Assembly: GCA_036873135.1 (NCBI GenBank)
Contig: JAPTYO010000011.1
Span: 12,309,747 to 12,373,746, forward strand
From: Clarkia xantiana subsp. parviflora
Lineage: Eukaryota > Streptophyta > Magnoliopsida > Myrtales > Onagraceae
Direction: 5' to 3'
Length of the DNA: 64,000 bases
A model generated the notes under the pieces. That model did no database searches. It saw only the letters and a list, made by a program, of their open reading frames with translations, and was not told the DNA's origin. Both the position numbers and the translations under genes were made by a program. Of the stretch, positions 1 to 12,035 are shown piece after piece; the first letter of the stretch is position 1, and every line of letters begins with the position of its first letter.

Positions 1-300
1 ATACTTCCACTGGGAACAAGGGCGCTAATTGAACTTTCACCGACAACTTTTCTTGGACGACCTCTGGGTCTCAGATTTCCACCTCCGAGATTAATTCCAT
101 GGTTATTACGACCAGAAACCGAGTTGGTCGTACCAGTCTTACTTGGTACAGTAGGTGGTTTTGGTAAAATTGGATTATCATCCATGGGTTCAGTAGTATG
201 ATCATCAGGTCCGACTTGATTCGCACCTGCAGCAACAGTGATTGTTGTGGTCGGATTGACTCCTCCCACTAGATTTACTATGAAAATGTCTCCATCTTAA
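1..300 (-). pseudogene. Hinge segment upstream of copia RT (El-1)
   Basis: The reverse complement matches 10020-10300 of El-2, including the stretch encoding a peptide like VNPTTQITVAAGANQVE. In copia elements this position is the poorly conserved linker between integrase and reverse transcriptase. No long ORF is open, so it is a relic. Confidence 0.55.
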
Positions 301-1498
301 TTTACCATATCATTCACTTGTGTTGCTGCATCAATTCTCCCACTCTAATCGCGCGGGACCTGATCGTAAGCGTCCTCTAGTTCAATCAAAACTTCATTCG
401 TTGATTTCAACTAAGATACGTTAAGTTAACTCAATAATGTAATGTCTCATGTTCGACCACTTCACCAATCACCCTAAGCTATTACACATATGTATGCCTT
501 AGAGATACTTTTCAGTAGCTCATGTGGTACTATGTGTGTCTTAGCAATAATAACGTCACTATTTTGGTAAGATTCCACTCATTACGAAAAGCTTGTTTGG
601 TGTCATGTAACCGATTGTTCATTAATTATGTTCACCACATGACTTGTAAATAATCCAATAAATCTCCTTATATAAGGGATTTTATAGGTTAGAATTTACT
701 GTTCAGGTTATTGACCTTATTAATGGAGTGTGTATATTCTTTTAATGCCTTAGAAAATCCCTTGTCGTTAGAGGCTAATAGTGGGAGACGTCGTTTAACG
801 GACGTTCCTTTTCATTTCTCGCTCATACTCCAAGTTTTTAACCACCATGGAATGTGCATCTAGGTTTTCACCTAATGCTCGTTTAAAATTCTCTACGAGA
901 ATGTTGTATGAGTAGAACCCTTTAATGGGTATTCGTGCAAATGAAAATTTATTAAGCATTAAATCAAAGACACACTTAATGCTGAATTTTGTATTTCGAA
1001 TCGTTATATTCCATCTCTCGAGGAATACACGCGTCCCACACTTATTTTACCAAGTGTAACCCAAGGTAAATCGTTTCGATTTTCAAAATTCATCTTTAAT
1101 CGGTTTCATACATGTTCATCATTACCAAAATTAACAATGGAGTACTAACAATTAAAGATCAATAAAGATAGATCTTAATATCACACTCAAATTAGCAATG
1201 CAATGGAACGTAACCATAAGATGAAGCGGCTCGAGGTAAGATAATTCATACTCATTGCAAGCATCAGACTTAAATGCTTAAATAAAGGTTCATCATTTTA
1301 CACGAATAAACACTTAAGAGTATATATTACCAAACGATATAGAAAAAGACTAAGCAAGTAAGGATGGTCATAACTTCCAATCCTTTATATATATGGGGTA
1401 ATCACTCCAGCTTTACGTTCATTCCTCTTCTCGGTCCAGTAATTCAAAAGAAAATTTGAATTACTTTTCGAGAATTTGGTGAGAATTTATGACTTTCG

Positions 1499-2450
1499 TC
1501 ATTCTTTCTCTGAACGCTCCTTAGGAGGACTGGTACAGGCAGCAGCCAGGTGGCCTTTTACACCACACCTGAAGCACGTACGAGTTTCCTCTCGTCGTGC
1601 GCGCTTTCTTTGCCTGTTCTTACCACCATTTTGCTTAGGTTTGGTCTTTTTCTGTTGGTTTGGACCACCCTGTTTGTTATCTTTTTTCTGAACGTCTTTA
1701 ACCTTTCTCTTACGCTTACTCTTTTGCATAGCCATAGAGGATGATGCAACATGCATCTCAGCTCTAGGCTTTTCAGCCTTAAGTCTGTCCTCTTCCAGCT
1801 CGAGATGAGCTCGCACCTTCTCTAGAGTATCGAGATGGGTTGCATGGGTAAGGTGAATTTTCATGCTCGCCCAAGAGTCTGGTAAAGATCGAATGACAGA
1901 TTGTACTTTCTGTTCCTCAGACAAGATTTCTCCTGCTTCCTTGAGTTCAACAAGCATGTTAGACATTTATCTAATGTGCTCTTGCATTGTATGCTTGGGG
2001 TTCATTTGTATGAATCAAAAGAGATGTTTAACGATCGCTTTTGGGCTGTGGTGTAAACACCAAACCCCGTCTTGAGACCATCCCATAGGTCTTTAGTGGA
2101 TTCAGTGTGATCATACTCATAAAGTATGACATCCTCAAGCATAGAAATCAAGGCGGAACGAATTTCCAAATCTTTAGCATTCATTCGTCATAGAATGCTT
2201 TCTGTTCATCCGAGAGTTCCCCTTCCGACCTATCATGCTTTGTGGTCAAGTGGTCCAAACCTTTTAGTTCAGTAATTACCATCTTTGCACGCTTGTTCCA
2301 GATCTTATAGTTCTTACCATTTAATCTCACCCCCTTATTTAGTTGGGATATCACATTGCTAATTGCAGTCATTCTTACTAATACATTGACAATCTTACAT
2401 AAGAGGGAAGACAAAACCTTTTTGAAAAATAAATTGCATTCATCGGACAT
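1499..2450 (-). pseudogene. Copia gag with CCHC zinc knuckle (El-1)
   Basis: Three minus-strand open segments (2450-2181, 2184-2002, 1966-1499) together read as a copia capsid polyprotein in shifted frames, so the gene is broken. The first segment has the usual N-terminal LNGKNYKIW motif. The second has a UBN2-like stretch (TKDLWDGL). The last ends in a Lys/Arg-rich region and one zinc knuckle, CFRCGVKGHLAAAC, of the CX2CX4HX4C type that binds packaged RNA. This gag differs from the gag-like ORF of El-2, El-3 and El-4, although the flanking leader and spacer are shared. Confidence 0.8.
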
Positions 2451-3751
2451 TTATGAGATAGAAGATATCAAATAATGATTCATCAGACATCTAACCCAAC
2501 CGACCAACAGTAAAGCCCGAAGGAAGGGGGGTCGTGAAAGAGTTCACATTACCGCTATCTTCTTTCCAATATATCAATCTTTTAAAAACGGTTTAGTCGC
2601 TATAACCGGAACGGGAGGTTTTAAAACACCTGATCTTGGCTTTCCCAAGGCCCTTTTGAAAATGTTTCTAGGAACTACGGTTTTCACATATAATTCTACT
2701 ATCCCAGTAAATTATCATGGCATATCACATCCAAGAAACCAAACACACCTCATGCATACACTCCATGCGTTTAATGTTCCGAGGAACTCATACTTAGCAT
2801 ATATAATTCTACTTCCTAAGTAAATTATCACATGCTAATACATCCTGAACATTCATGCATACGCATCATGCGTGATCAAACCATATAAACATGCATATTT
2901 TGTGACTGATTTCCGTTTTAAAAACATTTGGGGCTGATTTGCAATTCATGTTATAAACCAATCATGCGTAATTCTAGACATGAATCCTAGGCAAGTACAA
3001 CCATTACAACATGTCTATCCTAGTGCGCAACTCATTAATTGAAAACCAGGGCTCAGCCCACAATATGCATAATCCAGCTATGACATAGTCAAGACAACAG
3101 TTCTAATCATGCAATAATATCAATTAAATAACAATTGCAATTCAACCCACTAAATGATTCAATCCCAAAATCATGCATTTCCGAGATCCATCCTCATAAT
3201 CGAAACTAGGCATCAGGTTTAATTAAATCGTGACTAATTTTAAACCTGTGAGCATTATGTAGGTAATTTAAATTTCGAAAACATTTGGATTTTAAAATTT
3301 TGACCATCCTATTTTAAATTAATCAAATTAGTTCGGTTTGAAAACTTCGGTTCGGTTCGGACCGGTTCGGACCGGTTCGGTTCGGACCGGTTCGGACCGG
3401 TCCGGTTCGGTACTAAGGTTCGGCATGACCGGTTCGGTTTTAAAATAGGATTCGGTTCGGTTCGACCCATATTAGTTGCCCTGGTCCAACCCGACCCAAA
3501 TGGGTCGAATCAATTGAGAAAACCGTCGTTTTACCCGCTCCGTTTCTTACCCGCCTAAACCGGTCCGGTTCGGTTTATTTGGTGTTCCTAGTTGGTTGAC
3601 CCGACCCGGATATGCTAAAATCGGACCTGTCCATAACTCATAGGGTTCGGGCCGAATAATTACTTGTGGGCCAAGTAGAGTTTTAAAGTCCACTAAAAAC
3701 TTAACTTGGCCTCCAAGTAATTATCAATAAATAAATATTGTCCAATTTTCT

Positions 3752-3809
<58 letters not shown>

Positions 3810-4490
3810 CAGCCACATTATATATATATTTATTGTCAAGATTCTATATTTACAAATATATAATCAATCAACAATATATATACATATATATAATGGGTAA
3901 CATAATATATATATCTTCTAGAAATATATTATTGTCAATATTATATATCATCAATAATATATATTTTCTCAATCTTTAGGCAACTAATATATATATATAT
4001 ATATCAATATTATCTATATTCCTAAAAATATGCTAGATATATTGATAGTAAATATACACAATTATCTTGTGAATATTGTCCTAATTTTGGCAACATATAT
4101 TTCAGCCGAAACATATATTAAAATATTTTGAATATTTCAATTTTACTATAGGGTTACTTGTGGACTAAGAAATAAAAAAATTTCACATTGATCACCTATA
4201 GTAGGTTCGGCCGAAACTAACATGCAAATTAGGGTTTGTGGTCAAATTTCAAGATCAAATCCTTTCTAGATCAAGAACCCAAAGTTTCAATTTGATAAAA
4301 GTCTTGTTTTTCTTTAAGATCATGAACATCAAGTTTTACTTTGAACATCACGAAAATCTCGGCCAACATTGGTGTTACCCAAAAAATCGAAAATTTTAAA
4401 ACTTTGAACCCTAGTTGTAAAAATTCGGTTCAGCCATGAGTTGAAAAACCAAGAACACCAATTTTATCAAAATACGAACTCCCTAACACA
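2451..4490 (-). other. Long untranslated leader of El-1
   Basis: About 2 kb lies between the gag start and the primer-binding site without a credible ORF. It contains the conserved hairpins at 2534-2547 and 2635-2649, a GGTTCGG/CCGAACC-rich stretch at 3330-3620, a (CA)n run of about 17 units followed by (TA)n, and a very AT-rich block up to about 4150. The same order of blocks is seen in El-2, El-3 and, in part, El-4. Confidence 0.65.
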
Positions 4491-4503
4491 GGTTCTGATA
4501 CCA
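4491..4503 (-). promoter_or_regulatory. Primer-binding site of El-1
   Basis: On the minus strand this reads TGGTATCAGAACC, one base from the TGGTATCAGAGC site complementary to the 3' end of initiator Met-tRNA that most copia elements use. It sits one base inside the LTR end at 4505, which fixes both the boundary and the orientation. Confidence 0.85.
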
Positions 4504-4504
4504 C

Positions 4505-5098
4505 TGTATGATTATGGTGATTAACTATGCAAGAAGAAACCCTAGGTAAGTGCTAGGTAACTAATTACGCAGCGGAAGAAAGTGCACATACCTTAAACCT
4601 TTCTTGCAGCCCGAGAACTTCGAGGGGAGTTCTCGGTCCTCCGACCGTTACCCCATAGAGGTTCCTGTTAGAGAATCCCTACGCGGTTTGATCTTCACAA
4701 CAAAGCCTCCTTCGATTCTCGCGGGATGGATCTACTTGGAGTAAATTGCTCGTCGCAATTTGGCACCCCCTAGCTTGTAGTCACTTCGGCCGAACCTAGC
4801 TTTATTTAGGGTGGAGGGTTTTCTCTAAATATCACAACTTGGGAGAGACTGATTAGCACTAGAAAACACCACATTAGGTCCCTATTTATAGAGTGGAGGT
4901 GGGATTAAACATTCCACCTCCTTATGCGGTTCAACGCCGACTTATTGCTAGGGGGGAGGCCCAATTTTGGGCCTCCCATGTCACATGGGATTTAGTCCTA
5001 TCCCAAATACCCTAATGTGACCCATTCCTAATTTCTTAGGTAATGGCCTTAATTAATGGGCTACCAATTACGGCGGCCCATAACCCCAAATGCTAACA
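4505..5098 (-). repeat. 5' LTR of El-1
   Basis: The 594-bp repeat reads TGTTAGCATTTGG... to ...ATCATACA on the minus strand, with TG/CA ends. It shares blocks with the El-2, El-3 and El-4 LTRs: a GTAATTGGTAGCCC-like start, a methionine-less U3, a TATAAATA box (minus strand, 4883-4890) and an R/U5 part ending in a TAGTNATTAC-like motif. Confidence 0.85.
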
Positions 5099-5693
5099 TT
5101 GTCCATATACTACATCATTTTTCTGGATATAAATTCATGAGAGCACTTGACATAATTAGCACTTCTCATACCATGGTCTCACTCTCAATACGAAATTCAT
5201 ACTATTCGCGCCAAAACGAAATTCAGGGCCAAAGCTCGTCTGTGATAGTCGTGACTAAATGTTATTGTAGGATGCACAATTCTTCACCTTGACTGTGTGA
5301 TAGATACTGGATATCAAATATGTTGGTCCCGAAGAACCATTATTACTTCACTCCACTTCTAGACGTTTGGTTTAACGTTCCTTACTTTGTTTTGTGATCC
5401 CACATTCATATTCTGTGAATAAAATCCATGGTAACAAAGGAAATATTTGGGAAAGTGAGTTGGGACGAGTTGAATGGGGTAGAAAGACGTATGATCATAA
5501 ACACTGTAGTTTATCATATACTTGTATTCACTAGGTGGCCACCAATCAGATATTAGATGAAGGTTGTGAACACTTGTGCGGCGGTCCAGGAGACATTCCC
5601 TTACGTGACAGACCTTTGAGAAACGTAGATGACCAAGGGTACATGAAACACATAATTTTTTACAAGTGAGAGATAACTATCCAAGGGCATAAC
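5099..5693. other. Stretch between El-1 and El-2 with a related-element fragment
   Basis: No gene is seen. About 5520-5610 is similar to 12768-12860, which is the 3' untranslated region just before the 3' LTR of El-2. So El-1 and El-2 appear to sit in, or next to, the debris of another copy of the same family. The remainder has no recognisable content. Confidence 0.4.
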
Positions 5694-6324
5694 TGATAGC
5701 ATATGTTGATTGGGCGCAAGATCCTGGCTTTCGTGCTTTGGTGGGTCTCTGTAAATGAAAGCCCATTAATACGTATATGTTACCTAAGACAATTGGGTAA
5801 ATGTCACATTAGGGAAATTGGGCTTGACTCAAATCCCAATTGACATGAGAGACTCAAAAAAATTGGGCCTCCTTTATACGCTAGGCCGACCGAATTATGG
5901 GAGTGGGCAAAGTGGACTTTTGTCCACTTTGCTCTTCCTATAAATATGGAGTGTTAGGGATTTTATTAAAGTAATTCAAAATTTCTCCTTTGTGGTGATT
6001 TGATAGAAAAACCCTCCTCCCTAAATACACATATTAGGTCGAACCTACAGTACCACCAAGGGTGTGCCAATTTGCTTTGAGCAAACACTCCGGAGATTCG
6101 TCCCTGCCAAGAATCGATCAGAGGCTTTGCTGTGGAGACTATACCGTGTAGGGCTTCCTTAGCAAGAACCTCTACGGGTTTCGTCCGGTGGATCGAGAAC
6201 TCCCTCAGTAAGATCTTGGACTACAGAAAGCGATTAAGGTATGTGCGCATCTTCCACTGCGTAATAGTGATTACTAGCATGTACCATGTTTATATTTCCA
6301 TACTATTTAGCCCCGTAACCAACA
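5694..6324 (+). repeat. 5' LTR of El-2
   Basis: The LTR is 631 bp, starts TGATAGCATATG and ends CCAACA. It aligns with 13128-13725 but has an extra block of about 35 bp near 5720-5755. A TATAAATA box lies at 5939-5946. Confidence 0.88.
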
Positions 6325-6325
6325 G

Positions 6326-6337
6326 TGGTATCAGAGC
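6326..6337 (+). promoter_or_regulatory. Primer-binding site of El-2
   Basis: TGGTATCAGAGC lies two bases after the 5' LTR. It is a perfect match to the copia site complementary to the initiator Met-tRNA 3' end. Confidence 0.92.
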
Positions 6338-8321
6338 TTGTGTTAGGAGTTCATGATTTTGATAAATTGATGTTCTTGATTTTAAACATGTTGGCCGAAA
6401 TTTTGAATAGTGAAAATTTAAAATTTTCGATTTTTATAATTGTTAGTGCCGAAATTTTCACGATGTTCTTAGTAAAATTTGATGTTCATGAAATTCAAGA
6501 AAAACGTGAATTTTATCAAAATAAAACATTGAATTGTAGATCTTAGTAAAATTTGATCTTGAAATTTGACCACTTATTTCCAATACATGTTTCGGCCGAA
6601 CCCTAGGGAATTTACAAGGTAATTTTTTTTTTTTCTTAGACCCCAAGTAAACATATTTCGGCCGAAATATAGATTAATATTGTTTACCATATTTTAATTT
6701 TTATTAAAGGTGACAGTATATCTATAATTGGAAATATATGGATAGGTTTACATTAATATATAGAAATATATATATAACTATCAATATATCTAGCTAATTT
6801 ATAGATAAAGATATTATTGATAGATTTAGTTACCTAAAAGATTAAGAAAATATATTGTCAGTATGTTTATTTCCTATTAAAGATATTGACAATAAATATA
6901 TATAAATATATGGTATGATCGAAATTTATATATATATATATAGATCTAGCCATTATTTAAAAAATATATATATATATATGCAATATTGGAAATTATTTTA
7001 CATAAATAATATTTCTTGGTGGCTAAGTTAAGATTTTAGTGGACTTTAAAACTCTACTTAGCCCACAAGATTTATTTCGCCCAAACCCTATGGGTTTACT
7101 AGGCCGGTCCAATTTGCAAAACCGGAGCGGATTAAACCAAACCGGGTTTTCTTAATCGGTTTGACCTAGCCGGGTCGGGTAGAACCGGGGTAACTAAGTG
7201 GATCTAATCGAACCATTTTTGAGTGTTGAACCGAACCGAAATCCTATTTTATTGAACCGGTTCAGACCAAACCAGATTTTAAATAAAACCGGCCCGAACT
7301 GGATTTATGGAACCGAACCGAACCGTATTGAACCGAATTGACTGAACCGAACTGGATTTTTTAAAATCGAATTCAAGTCAATTAATAAAATGGGATGGTC
7401 AATTTTTAAAATCCAAATTTTTTTCGAATTTTAAATAGTCTACACAGTGCTCGAAGGTTTAAATATTTCACGTTTTGATTAAACCTTAATGCCTAGTTTC
7501 GATTATGGGGATGGATCTCGGAAATGCATGATTTATGGACTGGATTAATTAGAGGGGTGAATTGCAACAGTTTACTTTTTTGTCTCGTATATTTATTAGA
7601 AATGTCGTCTTGACTATGTCAAGCTAGCTGGATGTTGGGGGCAGAGCCCTGGTTAAATATATGGTTTGCGCACTAGGACAGAAATGTTGTGATGGTCGCG
7701 ATTGCATAAGATTCATGTCTAGAAACACGCATAATTATTTGTAAGCATGAATTGCAAGTCAGCCCCTAATATTTTAAAAAAAATTAAAAATAAAAGCCAG
7801 TCGCCAAATAAGCATGTTTGATGTGGAAGTTTCATGTATTGCACGTATGCTTGAATGTTGAGGATGTGGCTGCATGTAATAGTTTACTTAGAAAGTAGAA
7901 TTACGTATATTCTAGCATGAGTTCCTTGGAACATTAGACGCATGACGCGTATGCTTGATGTGTAGTTTGGATGATGAATTTGGCTTGCTATGATGATTTA
8001 CTTGTGAAGTAGAATTGTATATGCATGTGTAAGTTCATCGAATAGTTTTCAAATACAAAAGGGCCTTGGGAAAGCCAAGATCGGGTATGCTTATTTTAAA
8101 ATTCATGTTCCGTTAATTTGCGAATAAAACCGTTTTAGGAGACTGGTCTATTGGATTGAAGATGACGGTAATGTGAACTCTTTCACGAACCCCCTTCCCT
8201 CGGTTTACTGGCGGTCGGTTGGTTTAGATGGTTGATGAATCATTATTACTCGTATTCCATCTTAATAGATATCCGATGTATGCAAGTATTTCTCAAAATG
8301 TTATTGTCTCCCTGATTATGC
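6338..8321 (+). other. Long untranslated leader of El-2
   Basis: No credible coding is present. An AT-rich block (6640-7020) with TATATA runs is followed by an AACCGAACCGG-rich block (7100-7380), then a conserved segment with a CTTGG/CCAAG hairpin (8065-8079) and a GTGAA/TTCAC hairpin (8173-8186). The same order and spacing occur in the other copies. Confidence 0.65.
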
Positions 8322-9002
8322 ATGGTTATCAATGTGTTAGTTTTCATGGTTGGGTCAGTACGCTTCTATGAACCTCGTAATCTGGATGGTATGAATTATG
8401 ATGAATGGAAATATAGTGTTGAGGATATTCTTATAGCTTCGGATGTTGATGAACAAATGAATCCGAAAGCAAAGACGATCGAGACGGACGAATATGGGAA
8501 ACCATACCCCTATAACAGCAAGAAAGGGTTGAGGAAAGATCGGATAGCACGAGAATTGATTTACTAGAAACTGTTAGTTGAAGTGGAGGAAGAGTTTATG
8601 GAGAGCAGCGCATTGCATCTTTGGTGTGCCATACGCCTTCGCTACGGTGGAGGAAAGGCCTCTGAAGAAAAAGATATCATGGCAGAATACTACAGTATTC
8701 TATGCAAAGAATACTACAGTATTCTATGCAATGATGACGGTATTATAACCGCTCATGATCCCACTGACGAAATAGACGTATGGACAAGAGCTCGGAAAGT
8801 AATGAAAATGTTTCATCTCTCATGGTTTTCTAACGATGATGGACTCACACGTCTGATCACATCGATTAACACGATCGTGGATCTGTACGAGGCCAACCAT
8901 GAAGAAGAAAACACCTTCAAAGAACCTGAGACAACCGATGATAGATTTGACGGTCTTCGGAAATGCTTGGCTAACCCCAGCAACAAAAAGTCTAAACGAT
9001 GA
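8322..9002 (+). pseudogene. Divergent gag-like ORF without zinc knuckle (El-2)
   Basis: Two adjoining open stretches (8322-8567 and 8583-9002), separated by a TAG, match the single 219-codon ORF of El-4 and the relic of El-3. The N-terminus has a copia-gag-like LDGMNYDEW motif. The middle has a conserved LWCAIRLRxxGGK block, and the C-terminus ends in a basic tail (NKKSKR) instead of a CCHC knuckle. I infer a capsid-like protein from its position and the LDGxxYDxW motif. A captured host gene cannot be excluded without a profile search. Confidence 0.65.
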
Positions 9003-9937
9003 TCTGGTGCAAACCACCGTTGAATCATGTGCCATAAAAGGTACGCTTCGTTTGCCACACATACATAGAACTGAAATACGTTTTATATGATGCAAGACAT
9101 CTGATCAAATTAACTTGTGAATTCTTTCATGTGAAATGTTGAACGTGGTTAAGACTACTTGTTTATCTTACCTTCATTATAGCTTTAATCTATGATCAGA
9201 GAACCTATTGGATTAAATTAAATTGAATTTTGGAAACGAAAAGAACTATACCATGGGTTAAACCTGGAATAGGCGCTACGCGCGCATGTACCTCGAAAGA
9301 CGGAACACATCGTTTCAGAGTACGAATTTAATGATGAAGTGTTTTAATGAATGAATGTCGGAATTTTCATTTGCCTCCTTTTTAGGATTTATTCATTTAA
9401 TATTTATACGACGAAAAAAAAGGTACGCTTCACAAGCTACCACGAACTCGTAAAGTATCAACTGACGCATAAGGAAAAAACCCAATGCACAGTTCAAAGA
9501 TGGATAAGTCTTTGAAATGAATTAACAAATGAAAAGGATGATGTCGGTAAAATGACTCTCCCACTAAATGCCTTGAGCGATTAGTTTGGCAAGTTATTCA
9601 TATCGATAACACACTCCAACTAGCATGATTTGAAAATATAATGTTAGAGTTTAACAACTGACGTTCCCTATGGGATGAAAAGCAGTTGGCTCACATCAAT
9701 GTAGAACTATGTTCCAACAAATTCGGTCAAACACGACGCCATAAAAGCTAAAAGGAATGATAACGAGGTGAAACTTATCATCATGCGACATTAATTTGCG
9801 CATTAAACAAGTATTCGAACCGAGAGTACGATAACTACTCTTAGAGGATACGTGTTTAAATTAGCTTGGGATAATGGTGTCGTGGTCGAACATGAGACGT
9901 TACATTCCTTGAGGATGAATTTCCAACGCTTGGTGAA
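9003..9937 (+). other. Gag-to-hinge spacer of El-2
   Basis: This 0.9-kb stretch stands where protease and integrase should be. No retropepsin D[T/S]G, HHCC or DDE-type motif is seen in any frame. It is similar in sequence to 51900-52600 of El-4 and, more weakly, to the reverse complement of 300-1490 of El-1. The loss is therefore a family trait and not a local deletion. Confidence 0.55.
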
Positions 9938-10255
9938 ATGAAAATAGACGAAGTCTTGACCGAATTGGAGCAGAATAACGATGATAGTCAGGTCCCACTT
10001 ATTTCGAGTGAGAAATTTGAGGCAGCAACACAAGCGAATGAAATGGTAAAGGAGGATGGACACATTTTCATAGTAAATCCAGTGGGAAGAGTCAATCCTA
10101 CCACACAAATCACTGTTGCTGCAGGTGCGAATCAAGTTGAACTTGATAATCAAATAGCCGGACTGCTAGATGAAAATCCAATAATGCCACAACTACCCAT
10201 TGTTCCCAGTGGGAGTGGATCAACCAACTTGGTTCCAGGTCCTAGTGATCAATGA
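9938..10255 (+). pseudogene. Copia pol hinge fragment (El-2)
   Basis: This 105-codon open stretch is acidic and rich in Gln/Pro, lies immediately before RT, and matches the reverse complement of 1-300. It most resembles the variable linker between integrase and RT in copia polyproteins. It has no catalytic motif. Confidence 0.5.
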
Positions 10256-10484
10256 ATTAATCTCGGAGGTAAAATCCATAGACCGAGAGGTCGTCCAAGA
10301 AAGTGCGAGTAATGCTCCGATGGAAAGCATTATTCTGAGTGGGAGCAACGTTTAGACTCAAGATGGGATTAACAAGCCTAGACGAAGTCAAAGGCATTGA
10401 ACTTCTCCCAAGAAGTATCCCATCGAGAAGGGTGAGATATTCACCCTAACTTATGTTGATGAACCGGTAACGGTTCAACAAGCG

Positions 10485-12035
10485 TTGAAAGGACCTCAAG
10501 CGAATGAATGGAGGAAAGCAATGGAGGAAGATATCGCCTTAATGAAAGCCAGTTTAATATGGTCTTTAGTTGATTTACCTGCTAACCGCAGGGCCATAGG
10601 GGCTAAGTGGGTTCCGAAACTGAAACTCACTGCTGATGGAAATGTCGAGCGATACAAAGCCCGACTAGTTACGAAAGGGTACACCTAGCTTCAAAGAGTG
10701 GACTTTGATGAAAAATACTTACCGACTGTGCGGTACACCACAGTCAGGGCAATCCTAGCCTTGGTCGCGAGCCTCGATCTAGAGCTGCACCAAATGGATA
10801 TTAAGACCGCATTCCTCCACGAAAACCTAGAGGAAGAGATCTATATGGAGCAAGCAGAGGGTTTCATTACTCTTGGTAACGAACGTAAAGTTTGTAAACT
10901 CCAAAGATCCATTTACGGTCTTAAACAATCGTCTCGGCAATAGTACCGCAGATTCCATGAGGAAATCATTGGAAATAGATTCGTGAATCTCCACGAGGAT
11001 CCATGCATGTATACAAAGACCTCTAAGTCTAAGTATGTCATCCTAACTTTATACGTGGATAACATATTCATTGCTGCGAACGATGTGAGTTTCATGCATG
11101 AATCAAAGTCCTGGTTAGCATCTGTATTTGAGATGAAAGACATGGGAGAGGCTACGTACATCTTGGGCATTAAGATTGCTAGAGATCGTGCCGCCCGGAG
11201 GTTATGTCTATCTCAGGAAGCCTACATCAACAAAATGTTGAAAAGATTTAGATTACAAGATGCCAAACCCGTGGAGACGCCGGTAGTATTCGGGTGCGCG
11301 TTGTCAAAACGTGACGGCCCAAAGAACCAGCAAGAGCGTGAACAGATGAGGAGTGCAGAGTATTTAAGCATGGTCGGAAGTCTCATGTACGTCATGCTTT
11401 GCACTTGTCCTGACATCTGTTATGCTGTGGGCCTAGTAGCAAGATTCCAATCAGACCCTGACTATCAACATTTAAAAGTTGTAAAGCGGATCATACGATA
11501 TCTGAAAGGTACTGCCGACTACGTACTGTGCTATTAGGGCTGGAAATCAGAATTGACCGGATTCAGTGACGCCGACCATAGTGGCGATCAAGACGATCGT
11601 AAGTCTACCATAGGAGGAGTGTTTCTCCTTGTTAATGTCTTCATTTCATGGACGAGCAAGAAGCAATCATGTGTCGCGCTGTCTACGATGGAATCAAGAT
11701 TCATTTCTCTCTCAAAAAATGCACAGGAAGCGGTCTGGCTGAAAAGGCTTCTTACTGCGCTGCATGGTGGCGATCTCGGGAGTAAGCCTGTGAAGGTGTA
11801 CTCTGACAGTCGGGCAGCTATTGCGGCAATAAGGAATCCAAAGTACCCTAGTAGGACTAAACACATTGATGTGAAATATAATTATGTTAAATCAATGGTA
11901 GAAGATAATATAATCACTTTAGAATACTCGCCCACTGATGACATGGTAACAGACCCATTAACTAAACCATTACGCAAAGAGACATTTGAAAAGCATGTTA
12001 AACAACTTGGATTGCGTAGGGTTAAAACATTTTGA
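10485..12035 (+). pseudogene. Copia reverse transcriptase-RNase H (El-2)
   Basis: Consecutive open blocks encode a recognisable copia RT: an N-terminal ANEWRKAMEEDI-type block, HQMDIKTAFLH, the SIYGLKQSSRQ motif and the catalytic YVDD box, here YVDN with the last Asp lost. RNase H follows, with SDADHSGDQDDRKST, the STMESRFISLS block and DSRAAI. TAG stops interrupt the frame at about 10686, 10941 and 11535. At least two fall where the family usually has Gln or Trp, consistent with C-to-T or G-to-A decay. Together with YVDN this means the enzyme is dead. Confidence 0.93.

Larger units (their letters stand above)
1..5098 (-). mobile_element. Copia-like LTR retrotransposon El-1, 5' part (truncated by window edge)
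   Basis: This is the 5' portion of a Ty1/copia-type element on the minus strand that continues past the left edge. Reading leftward it has a 5' LTR (4505-5098), a primer-binding site, a leader of about 2 kb (2451-4490), a gag relic (1499-2450), a spacer of about 1.2 kb, and a hinge segment (1-300) matching the one before RT in El-2. The RT itself would lie outside the window. The spacer is similar to that of El-2 and is too short for protease plus integrase. The leader carries a (CA)n/(TA)n tract near 3754-3809 and GGTTCGG-type repeats at about 3330-3620. Confidence 0.88.

Noticed and set aside
5056..5292. 78-codon ORF at the El-1 LTR edge
   Set aside because: It begins inside the LTR and runs into unrelated flank; no conserved motif.
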